DNA from: JAGVSZ01 sp035456405
GTDB lineage: Bacteria; Pseudomonadota; Gammaproteobacteria; Burkholderiales; SG8-39
Direction of reading: 5' to 3'
NCBI GenBank assembly: GCA_035456405.1
Contig: DATIDG010000024.1
Span: forward strand, 82,301-146,300
Length of the DNA stretch: 64,000 nt
The notes under the pieces were generated by a model. That model was not told the origin of the DNA. It did not search any database and was given only the letters and a program-made list of their open reading frames with translations. Below, piece after piece: positions 50,736 through 59,542 of this stretch (position 1 is the stretch's first letter; every line of letters begins with the position of its first letter). A program made the position numbers and the translations under genes.

Positions 50736-50887
50736 GTGCAGGCGCGCATGGCACGCGGATTCTGGCGCGCATTCGCCCGCTCCGGGGTCGCACCTACCGC
50801 CTCCCGGCGGCAGGCACTGCTCCGCCCTCCGCGTGCGCCGCCTCGCGCTACCCCGTGGGGCTTGTCAGACCTTCACCAGCCGCCGGA

Positions 50888-51799
50888 TCACTCCGGCGCT
50901 CCCCAGACGTCGTAGAAGTTGAACCAGTTGTACGGCGCGCTCCGGGCGTAGTGCTCCAGGCGCGCCGCGTACTCCCGCGCAGCCGCGGCAATCGCCGCCG
51001 CGCGGTCCGCCCGCGGCAGCTCGAGCGGATCGCGGAACACCTCGAAGTGCACGTCGTAGCGGCGGGCCCCGCGGTAGACCGCGAAGCACAGCACCACCGG
51101 CGCGCCGAGCACCCCGGCGATGACGTACGGCGCCTCGGGAAAGCGCGCGTCCGCGCCGAAGAACGGGCACGGCACCCCCCTGTCGCCAGGGCGCAGCCGG
51201 TCGCCGAGGATCCCTAGCAGAGCCCCCGTGTCCAGCCGCGCCTTCGCGCGGATGAGCGAGTCGGGCGTGCCGGCTTCGATGATCATTTGCGCCAGGTCCG
51301 GGTTGACCGCCGCGAAGGCGCGGGCGGCCTTCCGAGCGTTGGCGTTGTCCATCAGCATCGCGAGCGGCCAGTGCGCCCCGAACACCGCAGCGGCGCGCAG
51401 CGCCTCGAAGCTGCCGAGGTGCGCGCCGAGCAGCACGCAGCCTGCGCCGCGCGCCACGATGGCGCGCAGCGCCGCGTCGCCGTGCAGCCGGACGTCGAAA
51501 TAGTTCCAGCGCCCCGACAGGAAGTAGACGCGGTCGAGCAGCGTGACCGCGAATGTGTCGTAGTGGCGGTAGATGTCGGCTAGCGTCGCGGGCCGCCCGA
51601 GCGCGCGGGTGAGCCAGGCGCGCGACGCGGCGCGCGCGCGGCCGGAGAACGCCATGAAGTACAGGACGATCGGCGGCAGGAGCGCGCGCGCGAAGCCGCG
51701 CCCGAGCCGCTGCGTCAGCCAGATCATGAAGCGCAGAAGCGCCGAGCTGCCGCGCTCCGGGGTCGCGTGCCAGGCCGGCTCAAGCCGTGCGGAGCTCAT
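50888..51799 (-). CDS. LpxL/HtrB-type lysophospholipid acyltransferase
   Basis: A 303-residue membrane-associated acyltransferase. An N-terminal amphipathic/hydrophobic stretch (ARALLPPIVLYFMAFSG) precedes the catalytic H-x4-E (GAHLGSFEALR) and the conserved YNWFNFYDVW near the C-terminus. Aryl-polyene clusters carry such enzymes to attach the polyene to a lipid. The ATG at 51799 has only a weak ribosome-binding site and overlaps a reading-frame scar (51780-51830). Confidence 0.87.
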   Translation of the reverse strand: MSSARLEPAWHATPERGSSALLRFMIWLTQRLGRGFARALLPPIVLYFMAFSGRARAASRAWLTRALGRPATLADIYRHYDTFAVTLLDRVYFLSGRWNYFDVRLHGDAALRAIVARGAGCVLLGAHLGSFEALRAAAVFGAHWPLAMLMDNANARKAARAFAAVNPDLAQMIIEAGTPDSLIRAKARLDTGALLGILGDRLRPGDRGVPCPFFGADARFPEAPYVIAGVLGAPVVLCFAVYRGARRYDVHFEVFRDPLELPRADRAAAIAAAAREYAARLEHYARSAPYNWFNFYDVWGAPE

Positions 51800-51830
51800 C
51801 GATCGGCAGGCGCTCGGGCCTATAGGCAAT
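51780..51830 (-). other. possible scar: C-terminal end of a lost gene
   Basis: Between the ligase and acyltransferase, the frame not used by the ligase reads IAYRPERLPIDELRTA-stop, looking like the tail of a protein and overlapping the acyltransferase start by 20 bases, as a real upstream gene would. The body of that gene would have been lost up to the ligase stop. Related clusters have further genes here. This could be chance. Confidence 0.3.
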
Positions 51831-53154
51831 GCTCGGCCTCGAGCGCGCGCAGCGCCTCGAGCGGCAGCTTGCCCGTCGGCGCGCGCGGCAGGTGCTCGAG
51901 CTTCACCAGCGGTCGCGGCAGGAAGGCCGGATCGACGGCGCGGCGCAGCGCCGCCATGATCGCGCGCTTCGGCAGCCGCGGCGCGACCACGAACGCCATC
52001 AGGCGAGCCGCGCTCCCGTCCGCGCGTTCGGGCAGATGGAACGCGCCGTCCTCGACGCCGGGTATGGCGGTCAGCGCGCGGTTGAGGTCGCCGAGGGACG
52101 CGCGCTTGCCCGCGACGTTGACGATGTCGGCCGCGCGGCCCTCCAGGACGAACTCGACGTCGCTCAAGCGCCGGATGAGGTCGCTCATCGGCACGCGGCC
52201 TTCGACCGGCCCGCCCTCGACCGCCCAGCCCGCGCCGGCGCGCACGACGCGGATGCCCTCGAGCGTGCGCCATATCTGCGTCGCGGTCGTGCGGCGCGAG
52301 GCCACCTGTCCCGCCTCGGTGAAGCCGTAGATTTCCATGACCCGGGTCGCGAAGCGGCGCTCCGCCGCCGCGGCGAGGTCGGTCGCGAGCGGCGCGGCCG
52401 CTGAGACGATCGCCTCGAGCGGCGGCAGCTTTACGCCCGACTCGACGCAGGCGCGGATGTGGATCGGGGAGGTCACCAGCACGCGCGGCTCCGGCAACAC
52501 CTCGAGGGCGGCCTGCACGTCGCCCGGGAACAGCGGTCGCGCCGGATGCAGCGCGCCCCCCGCGGCGAGCGGCAGGAGCACCGTCGATTCGAAGCCATAC
52601 ATGTGCTGCGGCGGCACCGTGCCGAGCACGCTGAAGTCGCAGGCCACCAGTCCCAGCGCCGCGCAGCCCGTGTGCCCGGTCGCGACCAGGCTGCCCCAGC
52701 GCTTCACGTTCGGCTGCGGGGCGCCGGTGCTGCCCGAAGTGAAGAGGATCGCCGCGACCTGGTCCGCGTCGATCGCGGGCACCGCGCTGGTCCAGTCGCG
52801 CCCCTCCAGGTCGGCGGGATAGCGGGCGAGCCGGTTGCCCAGGACCGGGACGGGTTCCTCGGCGATCGCGCTGCAATCGGGATAGGCGGCGGCGACGCGC
52901 GCGAGCGCCGCATCGTGGCGGCTCGGCGGGAAGAGGCTCGTCTTGCGCGCGAGCAGCGCGGCAGCGAACGCCACCGCGAACCGATAGCGGTCCTCGCACA
53001 GGTTCATGAGGTGCGGGCCGGGCGGCAGGCGCTCGGCGAGCCGCGCCGCCTCGCCGAGGAAGCGCGCGCACGAGACCGGCGCGCCGTCGCGCCATGCCAT
53101 CGGGCGCGCGAGGCTGCGATGCCCGACGAGCGGCGCCTGCAAAACTGCGCTCAC
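51820..53154 (-). CDS. acyl-AMP ligase (ApeH-like)
   Basis: A 444-residue adenylate-forming enzyme: P-loop ILFTSGSTGAPQPNVKRW, YGFTEAGQVASR, and the C-terminal catalytic Lys in RAPTGKLPLEAL. It likely activates the aryl starter acid (for example 4-hydroxybenzoate or coumarate type) for transfer to the neighbouring ACP. GTG start overlaps the membrane-protein stop (GTGA). Confidence 0.88.
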   Translation of the reverse strand: MSAVLQAPLVGHRSLARPMAWRDGAPVSCARFLGEAARLAERLPPGPHLMNLCEDRYRFAVAFAAALLARKTSLFPPSRHDAALARVAAAYPDCSAIAEEPVPVLGNRLARYPADLEGRDWTSAVPAIDADQVAAILFTSGSTGAPQPNVKRWGSLVATGHTGCAALGLVACDFSVLGTVPPQHMYGFESTVLLPLAAGGALHPARPLFPGDVQAALEVLPEPRVLVTSPIHIRACVESGVKLPPLEAIVSAAAPLATDLAAAAERRFATRVMEIYGFTEAGQVASRRTTATQIWRTLEGIRVVRAGAGWAVEGGPVEGRVPMSDLIRRLSDVEFVLEGRAADIVNVAGKRASLGDLNRALTAIPGVEDGAFHLPERADGSAARLMAFVVAPRLPKRAIMAALRRAVDPAFLPRPLVKLEHLPRAPTGKLPLEALRALEAEHCL

Positions 53155-53753
53155 GTGCGCAGCAGCTCCGGCGCGCGGCGCACGAGGTTTCGCGCCACCG
53201 CGAACGGGTTGGAGTGCGGAAACTGGGGATAGCGCAGGCGCCGGTAGGCGTAGTCGCCGAAGTAGAGTGCCGCGATCAGCGCCCAGCTCGCGAGGTTGAC
53301 GACGGCCGACTGCGCCGCCGGGGTGGCGGCGATGGCAGCCGCAGCGTCGGCGAGCGGGATGCCGGCGAGGAGCGCCGTCCACAGGGCGGTGAGCCGGCGC
53401 GTGTACGGCGCGAGCGCCGGCGGGAAGTCCCCGCCGCGCTCGGCGCGCGAGATCGACTCGATGAGCGGCGTGCGGCCCGGCAGCAGTGTCCGGCCGAACA
53501 CCCACGCTATGCCGAGGAACGCCAGCGCCGGGCCCGCGAGGGCGATTTGCTCGACGACGGCGAAGTCGATCCACGGGGCGGCGAGCGCGGCGGCCGCGAC
53601 GAGGGACGCGAGCCAGCCGGGCAGGCGCGCCGCCGCGATCCCTGCTGCGGCGAGGGCGAGTAAGGCGACGAGCAGCACGCGGCTCGCGTGCACGACCGCG
53701 AGGTGGAGCAGCACCGGGCTCGCGCATGCAATGAGCATGATCGCGGTCCGCAC
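53151..53753 (-). CDS. COG4648-type membrane protein
   Basis: A protein of about 200 residues with roughly five hydrophobic segments (VLLVALLALAAAGIAAARLPG, then FLGIAWVFGRTLLPGRTPLI). It ends in a conserved YFGDYAYRRLRYPQF. Such proteins lie between ACP and ligase in aryl-polyene clusters (ApeG). The start could be GTG 53753 or ATG 53738; stop overlaps the ligase start. Confidence 0.8.
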   Translation of the reverse strand: MRTAIMLIACASPVLLHLAVVHASRVLLVALLALAAAGIAAARLPGWLASLVAAAALAAPWIDFAVVEQIALAGPALAFLGIAWVFGRTLLPGRTPLIESISRAERGGDFPPALAPYTRRLTALWTALLAGIPLADAAAAIAATPAAQSAVVNLASWALIAALYFGDYAYRRLRYPQFPHSNPFAVARNLVRRAPELLRT

Positions 53754-53760
53754 CGTCGCG

Positions 53761-54027
53761 TCACTTCTTGCGGTGAGCGCCGACGTGCGCGGCGAGGCTG
53801 CGCAGGCTGGAGAAGATCCGCTGGTTCGCCTCGTCGTCGGCGCGCAGCTCCACGCCGTACGACTTCCCGACCGCGAGCGAGATCTCGAGCATGTCAATCG
53901 AGTCGAGGCCGAGGCCCTCGCCGTAGAGCGGCGCCTCCGGGTCGATCGAGTCCGCGGCGACCTCCAGGTTCACCGCCTCGACGATGAGGCGTGCGACCTC
54001 GGCTTCAAGTTGAGTCTGCGCGGTCAT
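53761..54027 (-). CDS. acyl carrier protein
   Basis: An 88-residue ACP. The phosphopantetheine Ser lies in GLGLDSIDMLEISLAV. It carries the growing polyene between the ligase, ketosynthase and ketoreductase. The start at 54027 gives a standard first helix. Only one ACP is found; related clusters usually encode two. Confidence 0.92.
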   Translation of the reverse strand: MTAQTQLEAEVARLIVEAVNLEVAADSIDPEAPLYGEGLGLDSIDMLEISLAVGKSYGVELRADDEANQRIFSSLRSLAAHVGAHRKK

Positions 54028-54065
54028 AGGGACGTGATTTCATGGCGGCACGATTCTACGCGATA

Positions 54066-54080
54066 GCCCGCGCCGCGGGC
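54066..54080. other. perfect intercistronic hairpin
   Basis: GCCCGC-GCC-GCGGGC, a six-pair perfect stem with a three-base loop, lies between the flavoprotein stop and the ACP start. No T-run follows on the minus strand, so it is not a canonical terminator; it could stabilise or process the transcript. A TAGAAT motif follows it. Confidence 0.35.
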
Positions 54081-54090
54081 TTGCGCGAAA

Positions 54091-55392
54091 TCAAGGCGCG
54101 ACCGGGCGGATGTTCTCGCGCCGGCGGCGCATCGCGGCGAGGGACCGCCGCGGGCTCGCCGCGCTGAAGAGGTAGTAGATGGCCTGGAACGCGCGAATGC
54201 GCGTGCGCACGCCGTTCGGGCGGAAGATGTCGCCGGCGAGGAACGAGATCAGGCCGTCGACCAGGCCGAGCACGTTCTTCGGGCCCATCAGCAGGTCGCG
54301 CATCACCGGTGTGGTGATGCGGTAGATGAACCACGAGAAAGTGCGGATGCCGCGCCGCACATGGCGCTCGTAGCGCGCGAGCGCGCGGGGCGCGGCCGCG
54401 GGGTCGCGCAGCGCCGCATCCACCGCGTCGGCGCCGGCGAAGGCGCCCGACATCGCGAGGTAGACGCCGGAGGAGAACACCGGGTCCACGAACGCGTACG
54501 CGTCGCCGACCATGATGTAGTTCGCGCCGGCGCAGCGCGCGGCCTGGTAGCTGTAGTTGCCGGTCGCGGTCACCGGCGCGATCCGGCGCGCGCGCGCGAG
54601 CCGCGCGGCGAGCGCCGGGCAGAGCGCGACGGTGTCGGCGAAGAACTGCTCGAGCGATCCGGTGCGGGTCTTCAGGTAATAGGGCCAGCATACCGCGCCG
54701 ACGCTGGTGATCCCGCGCGCGAGCGGGATGAACCAGATCCAGCCGTGGTCGAACCAGTAGATGCTGATGTTGCCTTCGTCATCGCCCGCGTAGCGATCCG
54801 CGTTCTCGTAGTGGCCGTAGAGCGCCACGCTCGCGTGCCGGGGATTGCGCGCCTTGATCCGGAAGAGGTCAGCGAGGAAGGTGTCGCGGCCCGACGCGTC
54901 GACGAGGAAGCGCGCGCGCCACTCGGCCACGCCCGCGGGTCCGCTGGTTTCGAGCCTTCGGGCGTGGACGCGCACCCCGTCCGGCTCGAAGTGAACCTGC
55001 TCGACGCGCGTCTCCTCGAACACCGTGGCGCCCTTGCGCGCTGCGTTGCGCAGGAGAATATGGTCGAGGTCGGCGCGATGCACCTCGAAGCCGCTCGGCT
55101 GCGACTTGTCGAGCGCCTGGCGGAAGTAGAAAGTCTCCTCGCGGCCGTGGTACATCGAGCTGAACTGGGCGCCGTTCTTCACCAGGCCGATGGCGCGCAC
55201 CTCGTCGAGCACGCCGAGGCGTTCGAACAGCGGGTTGTTGTGCGGCAGCAGCGACTCGCCGATGTGGAAGCGGGGATGGCGGTCCTTCTCGAGCACCGTC
55301 ACCGCCCAGCCGCGTTCGGCCAGGAGCGCCGCTGCGGTGGCGCCGGCCGGTCCACCCCCGATAACGGCGACGTCGCAGGTGCGTTCGGTCAT
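54091..55392 (-). CDS. FAD-dependent oxidoreductase, halogenase/geranylgeranyl reductase-like
   Basis: A 433-residue flavoprotein with GGGPAGATAAALLAERGWAV, PRFHIGESLLP, and the FAD-binding GDAYAFVDPVFSSGVYLAMS. This family includes tryptophan-halogenase-like enzymes found in xanthomonadin clusters. The halogenase WxWxIP-type motif is represented by GWIWFIPLARG, so halogenation is possible but the catalytic Lys was not identified. ATG overlaps the glycosyltransferase stop. Confidence 0.85.
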   Translation of the reverse strand: MTERTCDVAVIGGGPAGATAAALLAERGWAVTVLEKDRHPRFHIGESLLPHNNPLFERLGVLDEVRAIGLVKNGAQFSSMYHGREETFYFRQALDKSQPSGFEVHRADLDHILLRNAARKGATVFEETRVEQVHFEPDGVRVHARRLETSGPAGVAEWRARFLVDASGRDTFLADLFRIKARNPRHASVALYGHYENADRYAGDDEGNISIYWFDHGWIWFIPLARGITSVGAVCWPYYLKTRTGSLEQFFADTVALCPALAARLARARRIAPVTATGNYSYQAARCAGANYIMVGDAYAFVDPVFSSGVYLAMSGAFAGADAVDAALRDPAAAPRALARYERHVRRGIRTFSWFIYRITTPVMRDLLMGPKNVLGLVDGLISFLAGDIFRPNGVRTRIRAFQAIYYLFSAASPRRSLAAMRRRRENIRPVAP

Positions 55393-56147
55393 GGCCCGAT
55401 TATGCGCCGGGCGAGGAGCCAGGGTAGGCGGACCAGGAACCCGAGCATCAGGCGCAAGTGCATCCAAGAGAGCAGCAGGTTGTCCCGGACGTAGCGGAAA
55501 TGCGACACCCCGCCCTCGTCCGGGCGCAGATAGCGCACCGGCGCGGGCCGGTTGATCGGGCGCAGCCCGGTCCAGACGAGCTTCACCGCCGCCTCGACGT
55601 CGAAGTCGAAGCGGCGCATCCACGGCGTGCGCGCCATCACGCGCTCGAGCGGCGCGATCGGATAGACGCGGAAGCCGAAGAGCGAGTCGCCGATGCCGCT
55701 CCAGAGGGTCTCAAGGTTCGCCCACCAGTTCGACACCTTGCGGCCGCGCACGCGCACCGCCGGTGCCGAGGCGTCGAACACCGGCAAGCCGAGGACGAGC
55801 GCATCGGGTGCCGCCTGCGAGGCGGCCATGAACTCCGGGATCAGAGCCGGCGGATGCTGCCCGTCGGCGTCCATGGTCAACGCGTGCGTGAAGCCGGCCG
55901 CCGCGGCGGCGCGGATGCCGTGCAGCACCGCCGCCCCCTTGCCCGAGTTGCGCGCGAGCTCGAGGACGCGCAACCCCGGATCGGCGGCGGCGAGCGGCGC
56001 GAGGCGCTCGCGGCTGCCATCGGTGCTGCCGTCGAGCACCACCCAGACGGGGTTCCAGTACGCCCGCGCGGCCCGCACCGTGTCGACCAGGATCGGGCCG
56101 GTGTTGTAGCTGGGGATGAGGACGAGGTGCCTCGTCGAGGGCTGCAT
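55389..56147 (-). CDS. family 2 glycosyltransferase
   Basis: A 252-residue GT-A enzyme: HLVLIPSYNTGPILVDTV, VVLDGSTDGS, and the metal-binding MDADGQHPP. The C-terminal amphipathic segment (LLLSWMHLRLMLGFLVRLP) suggests membrane association. It probably glycosylates the polyene lipid, as in other aryl-polyene clusters. ATG overlaps nothing upstream; 64 bases separate it from the methyltransferase gene. Confidence 0.88.
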   Translation of the reverse strand: MQPSTRHLVLIPSYNTGPILVDTVRAARAYWNPVWVVLDGSTDGSRERLAPLAAADPGLRVLELARNSGKGAAVLHGIRAAAAAGFTHALTMDADGQHPPALIPEFMAASQAAPDALVLGLPVFDASAPAVRVRGRKVSNWWANLETLWSGIGDSLFGFRVYPIAPLERVMARTPWMRRFDFDVEAAVKLVWTGLRPINRPAPVRYLRPDEGGVSHFRYVRDNLLLSWMHLRLMLGFLVRLPWLLARRIIGP

Positions 56148-56211
56148 CTCGCGCGCGTCTATGCTCGCGCGTCCCGCGCTCGCGGTCCGTCCTTGGGGCG
56201 GCCCGGCGGGT

Positions 56212-56988
56212 TCACGTACCGCGCGCCTTGACGGCGCGGTACTCGGAGAAGATGCCGAGCTCGACGTGGCGCGTGCAGTCGGCGAAGCCGGCGTGTGCGA
56301 GCGTGGCGAGCACGCTTGCCGGCGGCACGCAGGCCTCGATCGTGTCCCAGTAGTAGCGCATCAGCCGCGGGGTGTCCGCGCTGCGCGCGATCGCGCGCGC
56401 GAGGAGCGGCACGAATCCACGCATGTACGCCTTGAGCGCCGCGCGCCCCAGCCGGCTCGCGGGGGGCGTGATCTCGAGGATGCAGACGACGCCGCCCGGC
56501 GCGAGCACGCGGTGGAACTCGCAGAACGCGACCGCGAGGTCGGAGATGTGGCGCAGCGCGTAGCCCATGCTGAGGAAATCGGCGGACGCATCCGGGAGGG
56601 GGATGGCCTCGGCCGCGCCCTCGAGCAGGCGCACGCCTTCGGGAAGGTGCGCGTTGCGGCGCATTCCGGCGCTCGGGTCGACGCCGGTGACGGCGCGCGG
56701 GTCGCCGACGATGTGCACCGCTTCGCGGGCGACGAGCCCGGTGCCGGTGCCGACGTCCACGACGCGCATGCCCGGCGCGAGCCCCGCGCGCCCGAGCGCC
56801 TGGCGCCGGTACCACGCGCCCGAGCCGAGCGCCATTGCGCCCTCGATGCGCTCGTAGTCGTCTGCAGTGCGATCGAAGATGCCGCGCACCCAGCCGCGCC
56901 GCTCCGCCTCGCTCGAGAAATAGGCCTTGAGCGGCGGGTGGGGCGCATGGACCGATTCGTCCTTCCTATGCGCCATCGCTTCCCGCAT
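56212..56988 (-). CDS. UbiE/COQ5-like methyltransferase
   Basis: A 258-residue class I SAM-dependent methyltransferase. Motif I is VVDVGTGTGLVAREA; the UbiE-type SMGYALRHISDLAVAFCEFH and LAPGGVVCILEITPP follow. The target may be the aryl head group. The start at 56988 overlaps the acyltransferase gene by 23 bases; ATG at 56976 is an alternative. Confidence 0.86.
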   Translation of the reverse strand: MREAMAHRKDESVHAPHPPLKAYFSSEAERRGWVRGIFDRTADDYERIEGAMALGSGAWYRRQALGRAGLAPGMRVVDVGTGTGLVAREAVHIVGDPRAVTGVDPSAGMRRNAHLPEGVRLLEGAAEAIPLPDASADFLSMGYALRHISDLAVAFCEFHRVLAPGGVVCILEITPPASRLGRAALKAYMRGFVPLLARAIARSADTPRLMRYYWDTIEACVPPASVLATLAHAGFADCTRHVELGIFSEYRAVKARGT

Positions 56989-57754
56989 TCCCCAATTCGC
57001 GGCGGAAGTAGGCCTCGACCTCCGCCACCAGCGCTTTCGACTCGTCCCGCGGCGCGAACCGCTCGCCGAGCCTGACGCGATACACGAGGGGAAACTCGGG
57101 CCTGCGGAGGAGCGGCCAGCCCTTGCGCGCGTACCCGGACTCGGCGTCGATGAGCACGGTCTGCACCGGCGCGCCCGCGAGCCGGGCGATCGACGCGAAG
57201 CCGCTGCGGAAGGGGTTCACCGGGTGCTGCGTCGTGCGGGTGCCCTCGGGGAAGAACAGCACGTGGCGGCCCGCGCGGAGCGCCGCGGCGGCTGCGCGGA
57301 TCATCTCCTTCGGCGCATCCGCGCGGATGTAGCGGGCCAGCTTCGCGCCGCCGCCCAGAAAGACGTTGTCGAGGACGTCGGCCTTCATGATGCACGCCAC
57401 GTTGGGCAGGCGCGACACGATCAGCAGCGCGTCGAGGTAGGTCGGATGGTTGGGTGCGATCACCACGGGCGGGCCGTCGCGGAGCGCGTCGAGGGCCCGC
57501 AGGTCGCAGCGCGCAAGGCCGAGGAGCTGGAGCAGCCCGACGAAGAAGCGGAAGAGCGCCATCACCACCCGCTGCCCGAGCGCGGCGCCGATGTGGCGCG
57601 GCAGCAGGAGGTACAGGACCGGACCGGCCACGGTGTAGAGCAGCCCGCCCACGCCAAACACCAGGAGCGCGAGGCCGAACGCGAGCCGCTCGTAGAGCCC
57701 ACGCAGCAGCGGCGTCATGCGCTTGTGGGGGAACGTCCCTGCTTCGCCGGGCAT
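56966..57754 (-). CDS. 1-acylglycerol-3-phosphate acyltransferase-like (PlsC domain)
   Basis: A 262-residue PlsC-type enzyme with a hydrophobic N-terminus (GLALLVFGVGGLLYTVAGPV), the catalytic NHPTYLD (H-x4-D) and FPEGTRTT. It probably acylates a lipid partner of the polyene. The ATG overlaps the MipA-like stop (TGATG). It opens, with MipA, the minus-strand unit that runs to 44.9 kb. Confidence 0.88.
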   Translation of the reverse strand: MPGEAGTFPHKRMTPLLRGLYERLAFGLALLVFGVGGLLYTVAGPVLYLLLPRHIGAALGQRVVMALFRFFVGLLQLLGLARCDLRALDALRDGPPVVIAPNHPTYLDALLIVSRLPNVACIMKADVLDNVFLGGGAKLARYIRADAPKEMIRAAAAALRAGRHVLFFPEGTRTTQHPVNPFRSGFASIARLAGAPVQTVLIDAESGYARKGWPLLRRPEFPLVYRVRLGERFAPRDESKALVAEVEAYFRRELGNAGSDGA

Positions 57755-58590
57755 CAGTCGTCGGATTCGACGAGCGTCTGCGACTCGGCGAAGACGTACG
57801 CGAAGCCGATCCCCGCGTAGAGCGCCGAGCGCTGCTGCACCAGCGGGCTGTCTTCGAATGCCGCGCCGCGCAGCCCGTATGCGCGCACGAAAGCACCGAC
57901 CCACACCGGCCCGAACCGGCGGCTCGTCGTGACAGTGAACTGCGTGCCGCCGTAGCCGCCGCTCGCCGAGTAGGCCGGCCGGGTCGGTGTCGCGAACTGC
58001 GGGTCCACCTGATAGTAGTACTCGTTGTAGCGGCGGTCGGTAAAGACCGGGCCCGCCTGCATCCCGAGCCGCCAGCGTCCGCCGGGCCCGAAGTCGCGTA
58101 GGTACAGATCGATCACCGGGTTGAACACCCAGCCGATGAACTCGGGGCTCGGGAGCGTGAACACCGCGCGCACCGGGAGCTGCAGCGACAGCTCGCGCAG
58201 CCGGGCGGCGCTCTCCCACAGCCGCACTTTCACGAGCGGCCCGATCTCCAGCGTCGAGTCGAGGTCGGGCATCCCCTGCCGCGCGCTGCTCCGATCACTC
58301 GGCGCCGGCTGGCTCGCGTTGAGCGAGACGTCGAGCTCGATGCGATCGGTGTCGAGCAGCAGCAGCGATGCGAGGCCGCGTCGGTCGTCCATCCTTAGCA
58401 GCTCGCCGCGATAGCGCACGTAGGGCAGCGGATAGAGATAGCCCCGGCTTTGGTTGGACCCGCGATAGTCGGGCAGGTACAGCCCGGCGGCGCCGAGACC
58501 GATCTCCCAGAGCGGCCGCTGCTCGCCCCGGGCGCCGGGTGCAACGACGGTGATGCATACTGCAAGTGTCGCTGTGGCGAGCGGATGCAT
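57754..58590 (-). CDS. MipA/OmpV family outer-membrane protein
   Basis: A 278-residue exported beta-barrel protein: signal MHPLATATLAVCITVVAPGA, then the family pattern WEIGLGAAGLYLPDYRGSNQ and LYPLPYVRYRGELLR; it ends in alternating strands and a short acidic tail. MipA-like proteins scaffold or transport at the outer membrane. Presence at the head of the polyene unit may be coincidental. Divergent from the deacetylase, 97 bases away; no strong ribosome-binding site. Confidence 0.82.
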   Translation of the reverse strand: MHPLATATLAVCITVVAPGARGEQRPLWEIGLGAAGLYLPDYRGSNQSRGYLYPLPYVRYRGELLRMDDRRGLASLLLLDTDRIELDVSLNASQPAPSDRSSARQGMPDLDSTLEIGPLVKVRLWESAARLRELSLQLPVRAVFTLPSPEFIGWVFNPVIDLYLRDFGPGGRWRLGMQAGPVFTDRRYNEYYYQVDPQFATPTRPAYSASGGYGGTQFTVTTSRRFGPVWVGAFVRAYGLRGAAFEDSPLVQQRSALYAGIGFAYVFAESQTLVESDD

Positions 58591-58687
58591 GAGCGCGCGT
58601 GAATCGCGCGAGAACGCTCGCGCGGGGCCCAGTCTAGCAGCGCGCCGCGACCGCCGCGAGCGCGCCGCACGTAGAATGCGCGCGCTC

Positions 58688-59542
58688 ATGTCCGCTCCGA
58701 TCGCCATCGCCGCGAGCCCGAGACCCGAGCCGCGACCCTGGCGGCCCGCGCCGGCGATCCAAATCTCGATGGCGCTGCACGCCGCCGGCGCGGCGGCGCT
58801 CGCCGTCGCGCCTGCAGCCTGGCCCTGGGTGCTCGGCGGCATCCTGGCGAACCACGCGGCACTTACCGGCGCCTGCTTCCTGCCGCGCAGCGGGGTGCTC
58901 GGCGCGAATCTCGCCCGGCTTCCGGCAGCGGCGGCGCGGCGCAACGAGGTCGCGCTGACGTTCGACGACGGCCCCGACCCCGAGGTGACGCCGCGCGTGC
59001 TCGACGGACTCGACGAAGCCGGAATGAAGGCGACGTTCTTCCTGGTCGGTGAGCGGGCCGCGCGGCATTCCGCGCTGGCGCGCGAGATCGTGCGTCGCGG
59101 GCACGCGGTCGAGAACCACAGCCACCGCCACTCGAAGGCGTTTGCATGCTTCGGCATCGCCCGCATGCGGCGCGACGTCGAGGCGGCGCAGGCCGCGATC
59201 GCGGACGCCGCCGGCGTGGCCCCGGTGTTCTTCCGCGCGCCGTTCGGCATCCGGAGCCCCCTCCTCGACCCGGCGCTCGCGCGTTGCGGCCTCCACTACG
59301 TCTCGTGGACGCGTCGGGGCTTCGACACCGTCGCGCGCGACCCGGAGCGGGTGCTCGAACGGCTCGCGCGGGTCGTCGCGGCCGGAGACATCTTCCTGCT
59401 GCACGACGGGATCGCCGTGCGCTCCCGCTCGAGCGCGGCGCATGCCCCCGAGATCCTGCCCGCGCTCGGCGCGCGCCTGGCCGCGCTCGGGCTGAGGTCG
59501 GTGACGCTGCGGGCCGCGTGCGGGGGCGATGACGGTGCTTGA
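58688..59542 (+). CDS. polysaccharide deacetylase (NodB domain)
   Basis: A 284-residue protein with one or two hydrophobic segments at about 25-55 (membrane anchor) and a NodB domain: TFDDGPDPE (catalytic base and metal Asp), NHSHRHS (metal His pair), RAPFGIRSP and LHDGIA. It would deacetylate a glycan or N-acyl sugar. The ATG at 58688 is preferred over longer, shadow-like extensions. It overlaps the following methyltransferase. Confidence 0.86.
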   Translation: MSAPIAIAASPRPEPRPWRPAPAIQISMALHAAGAAALAVAPAAWPWVLGGILANHAALTGACFLPRSGVLGANLARLPAAAARRNEVALTFDDGPDPEVTPRVLDGLDEAGMKATFFLVGERAARHSALAREIVRRGHAVENHSHRHSKAFACFGIARMRRDVEAAQAAIADAAGVAPVFFRAPFGIRSPLLDPALARCGLHYVSWTRRGFDTVARDPERVLERLARVVAAGDIFLLHDGIAVRSRSSAAHAPEILPALGARLAALGLRSVTLRAACGGDDGA

